DNA of 7,081 bases. Source: Muribaculaceae bacterium. GTDB taxonomy: Bacteria > Bacteroidota > Bacteroidia > Bacteroidales > Muribaculaceae. Shown one piece after another: positions 6,581 through 7,081 of the stretch. The stretch spans positions 10,904-17,984 of the forward strand of contig JABUUJ010000046.1 in assembly GCA_021443235.1 (NCBI GenBank), read 5' to 3'. The notes below the pieces were generated by a model. That model was given only the letters and a program-made list of their open reading frames with translations, was not told the origin of the DNA and made no database searches. The position numbers were made by a program, and so were the translations under genes. Positions within the stretch are counted from its first letter, which is position 1; every line of letters starts with the position of its first letter.

Positions 6581-7081
6581 CTACTTCTTAAAAAGAAGTT
6601 CCCTGTCGCGCTTTGCTGCTGGCACAGCCCATCTCTCGGGCACGAATTTCCAGTTGTTGCCTTTCTTAGGATGCAGTGTGCCTTGGCGCTTAATCTCCTC
6701 CATGAGGTAGTGACGCAGGTCAAGTTCGCTCTTATACACGATGCGTTTCCCCAGCTCACTGTGCGCTATGCCGGCGCCCGTTGTGAGCAGTTCGCCGCCG
6801 CCATTGCCACGATAGCTGTTCACAGCCACCTTATAAATCTTGTTCTCGTCCCACGGCTCGCCGTTGCTCATGCGCACAATGCGCACCTTCTCGCCGTCGG
6901 GCTTGGTCACGTCAACCTCATAGTCAATGCCCATTGCCGAGTCAAAGTTATAGCTTGCGTTCTCAAACGTCCACTTGCCCTCTTTGGTCTGTTTCATCTT
7001 AATAAGGTGGTCGCTGGCCGACTTCATAGTGCTCACCCATCGGTCGTAGCTCATCTCGAGCGCGCCTCTAATTTCCTTGCC
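6581..7081 (-). CDS. 5'-nucleotidase / 2',3'-cyclic phosphodiesterase family, C-terminal domain, truncated by window edge
   Basis: The C-terminal 166 residues of a 5'-nucleotidase-family protein (UshA/CpdB-like), usually periplasmic or surface-exposed enzymes that dephosphorylate nucleotides. The visible part is the substrate-binding C-terminal domain: it opens with GKEIRGALEMSYDRW, the family's usual (T)GKEIKxxLExS segment, and later has VNSYRGNGGGELLTTGAGI, the typical NxYxxxGGG loop. The N-terminal metallophosphatase domain and signal peptide lie beyond base 7081. The reading frame stays open to the edge, so the Met whose codon ends at 7054 is internal, not a start. It ends in LLFKK with stop TAG at 6581-6583, which abuts the CTTG array. 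Exact substrate cannot be set from this half alone. Confidence 0.87.
   Translation of the reverse strand, partial: GKEIRGALEMSYDRWVSTMKSASDHLIKMKQTKEGKWTFENASYNFDSAMGIDYEVDVTKPDGEKVRIVRMSNGEPWDENKIYKVAVNSYRGNGGGELLTTGAGIAHSELGKRIVYKSELDLRHYLMEEIKRQGTLHPKKGNNWKFVPERWAVPAAKRDRELLFKK

Noticed and set aside
6583..6599. Hairpin ACTTCTT/AAGAAGT at the nucleotidase stop codon
   Set aside because: AT-rich, lies mostly within the codons for the Leu-Leu-Phe-Lys-Lys end, and is not followed by a T tract in the gene's direction.

Overview
The window looks like a piece of a Bacteroidota chromosome, most likely order Bacteroidales (Muribaculaceae- or Prevotella-like; the family is inference). The support is four promoters with the Bacteroidota-type -7 element TAnnTTTG, three of them with a TTTG -33 element 19-20 bases upstream. 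Intergenic DNA is very AT-rich beside moderately GC-rich genes, and Shine-Dalgarno sequences are largely absent. The proteins (MenE, a periplasmic Dcp-like M3 peptidase, a small nitroreductase, an SPFH protein paired with an Arc-like protein, and a secreted 5'-nucleotidase) are a typical housekeeping set for that group.

Layout: (1) 1-870 (+) is the 3' part of menE, the menaquinone-pathway O-succinylbenzoate-CoA ligase, cut by the left edge. (2) 882-2057 (-) is an integral-membrane acyltransferase-3 protein convergent with menE. (3) 2058-2214 is a divergent promoter region. (4) 2215-4302 (+) is an exported M3 metallopeptidase ending in a strong intrinsic terminator. (5) 4303-4576 is non-coding and holds that terminator plus an element bounded by long inverted repeats, MITE-like in layout. 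(6) 4577-5089 (-) is a nitroreductase. (7) 5090-5223 holds two divergent promoters whose elements interleave, and a dyad near the predicted start of the rightward transcript. (8) 5224-6186 and 6210-6404 (+) form a two-gene unit, an SPFH/band-7 membrane protein and an Arc-like ribbon-helix-helix protein, closed by a terminator. (9) 6405-6580 holds that terminator and an 84-bp CTTG tandem repeat. (10) 6581-7081 (-) is the C-terminal part of a 5'-nucleotidase-family protein, cut by the right edge.

Most genes appear to be independent transcription units; only the SPFH/Arc pair looks like an operon. I see no phage, CRISPR, toxin-antitoxin or biosynthetic cluster and no clear new system. The points most worth a second look are the inverted-repeat element, the CTTG repeat array, the interleaved promoters, and the possibility that the Arc-like protein controls its own operon through the dyad at 5158-5176.
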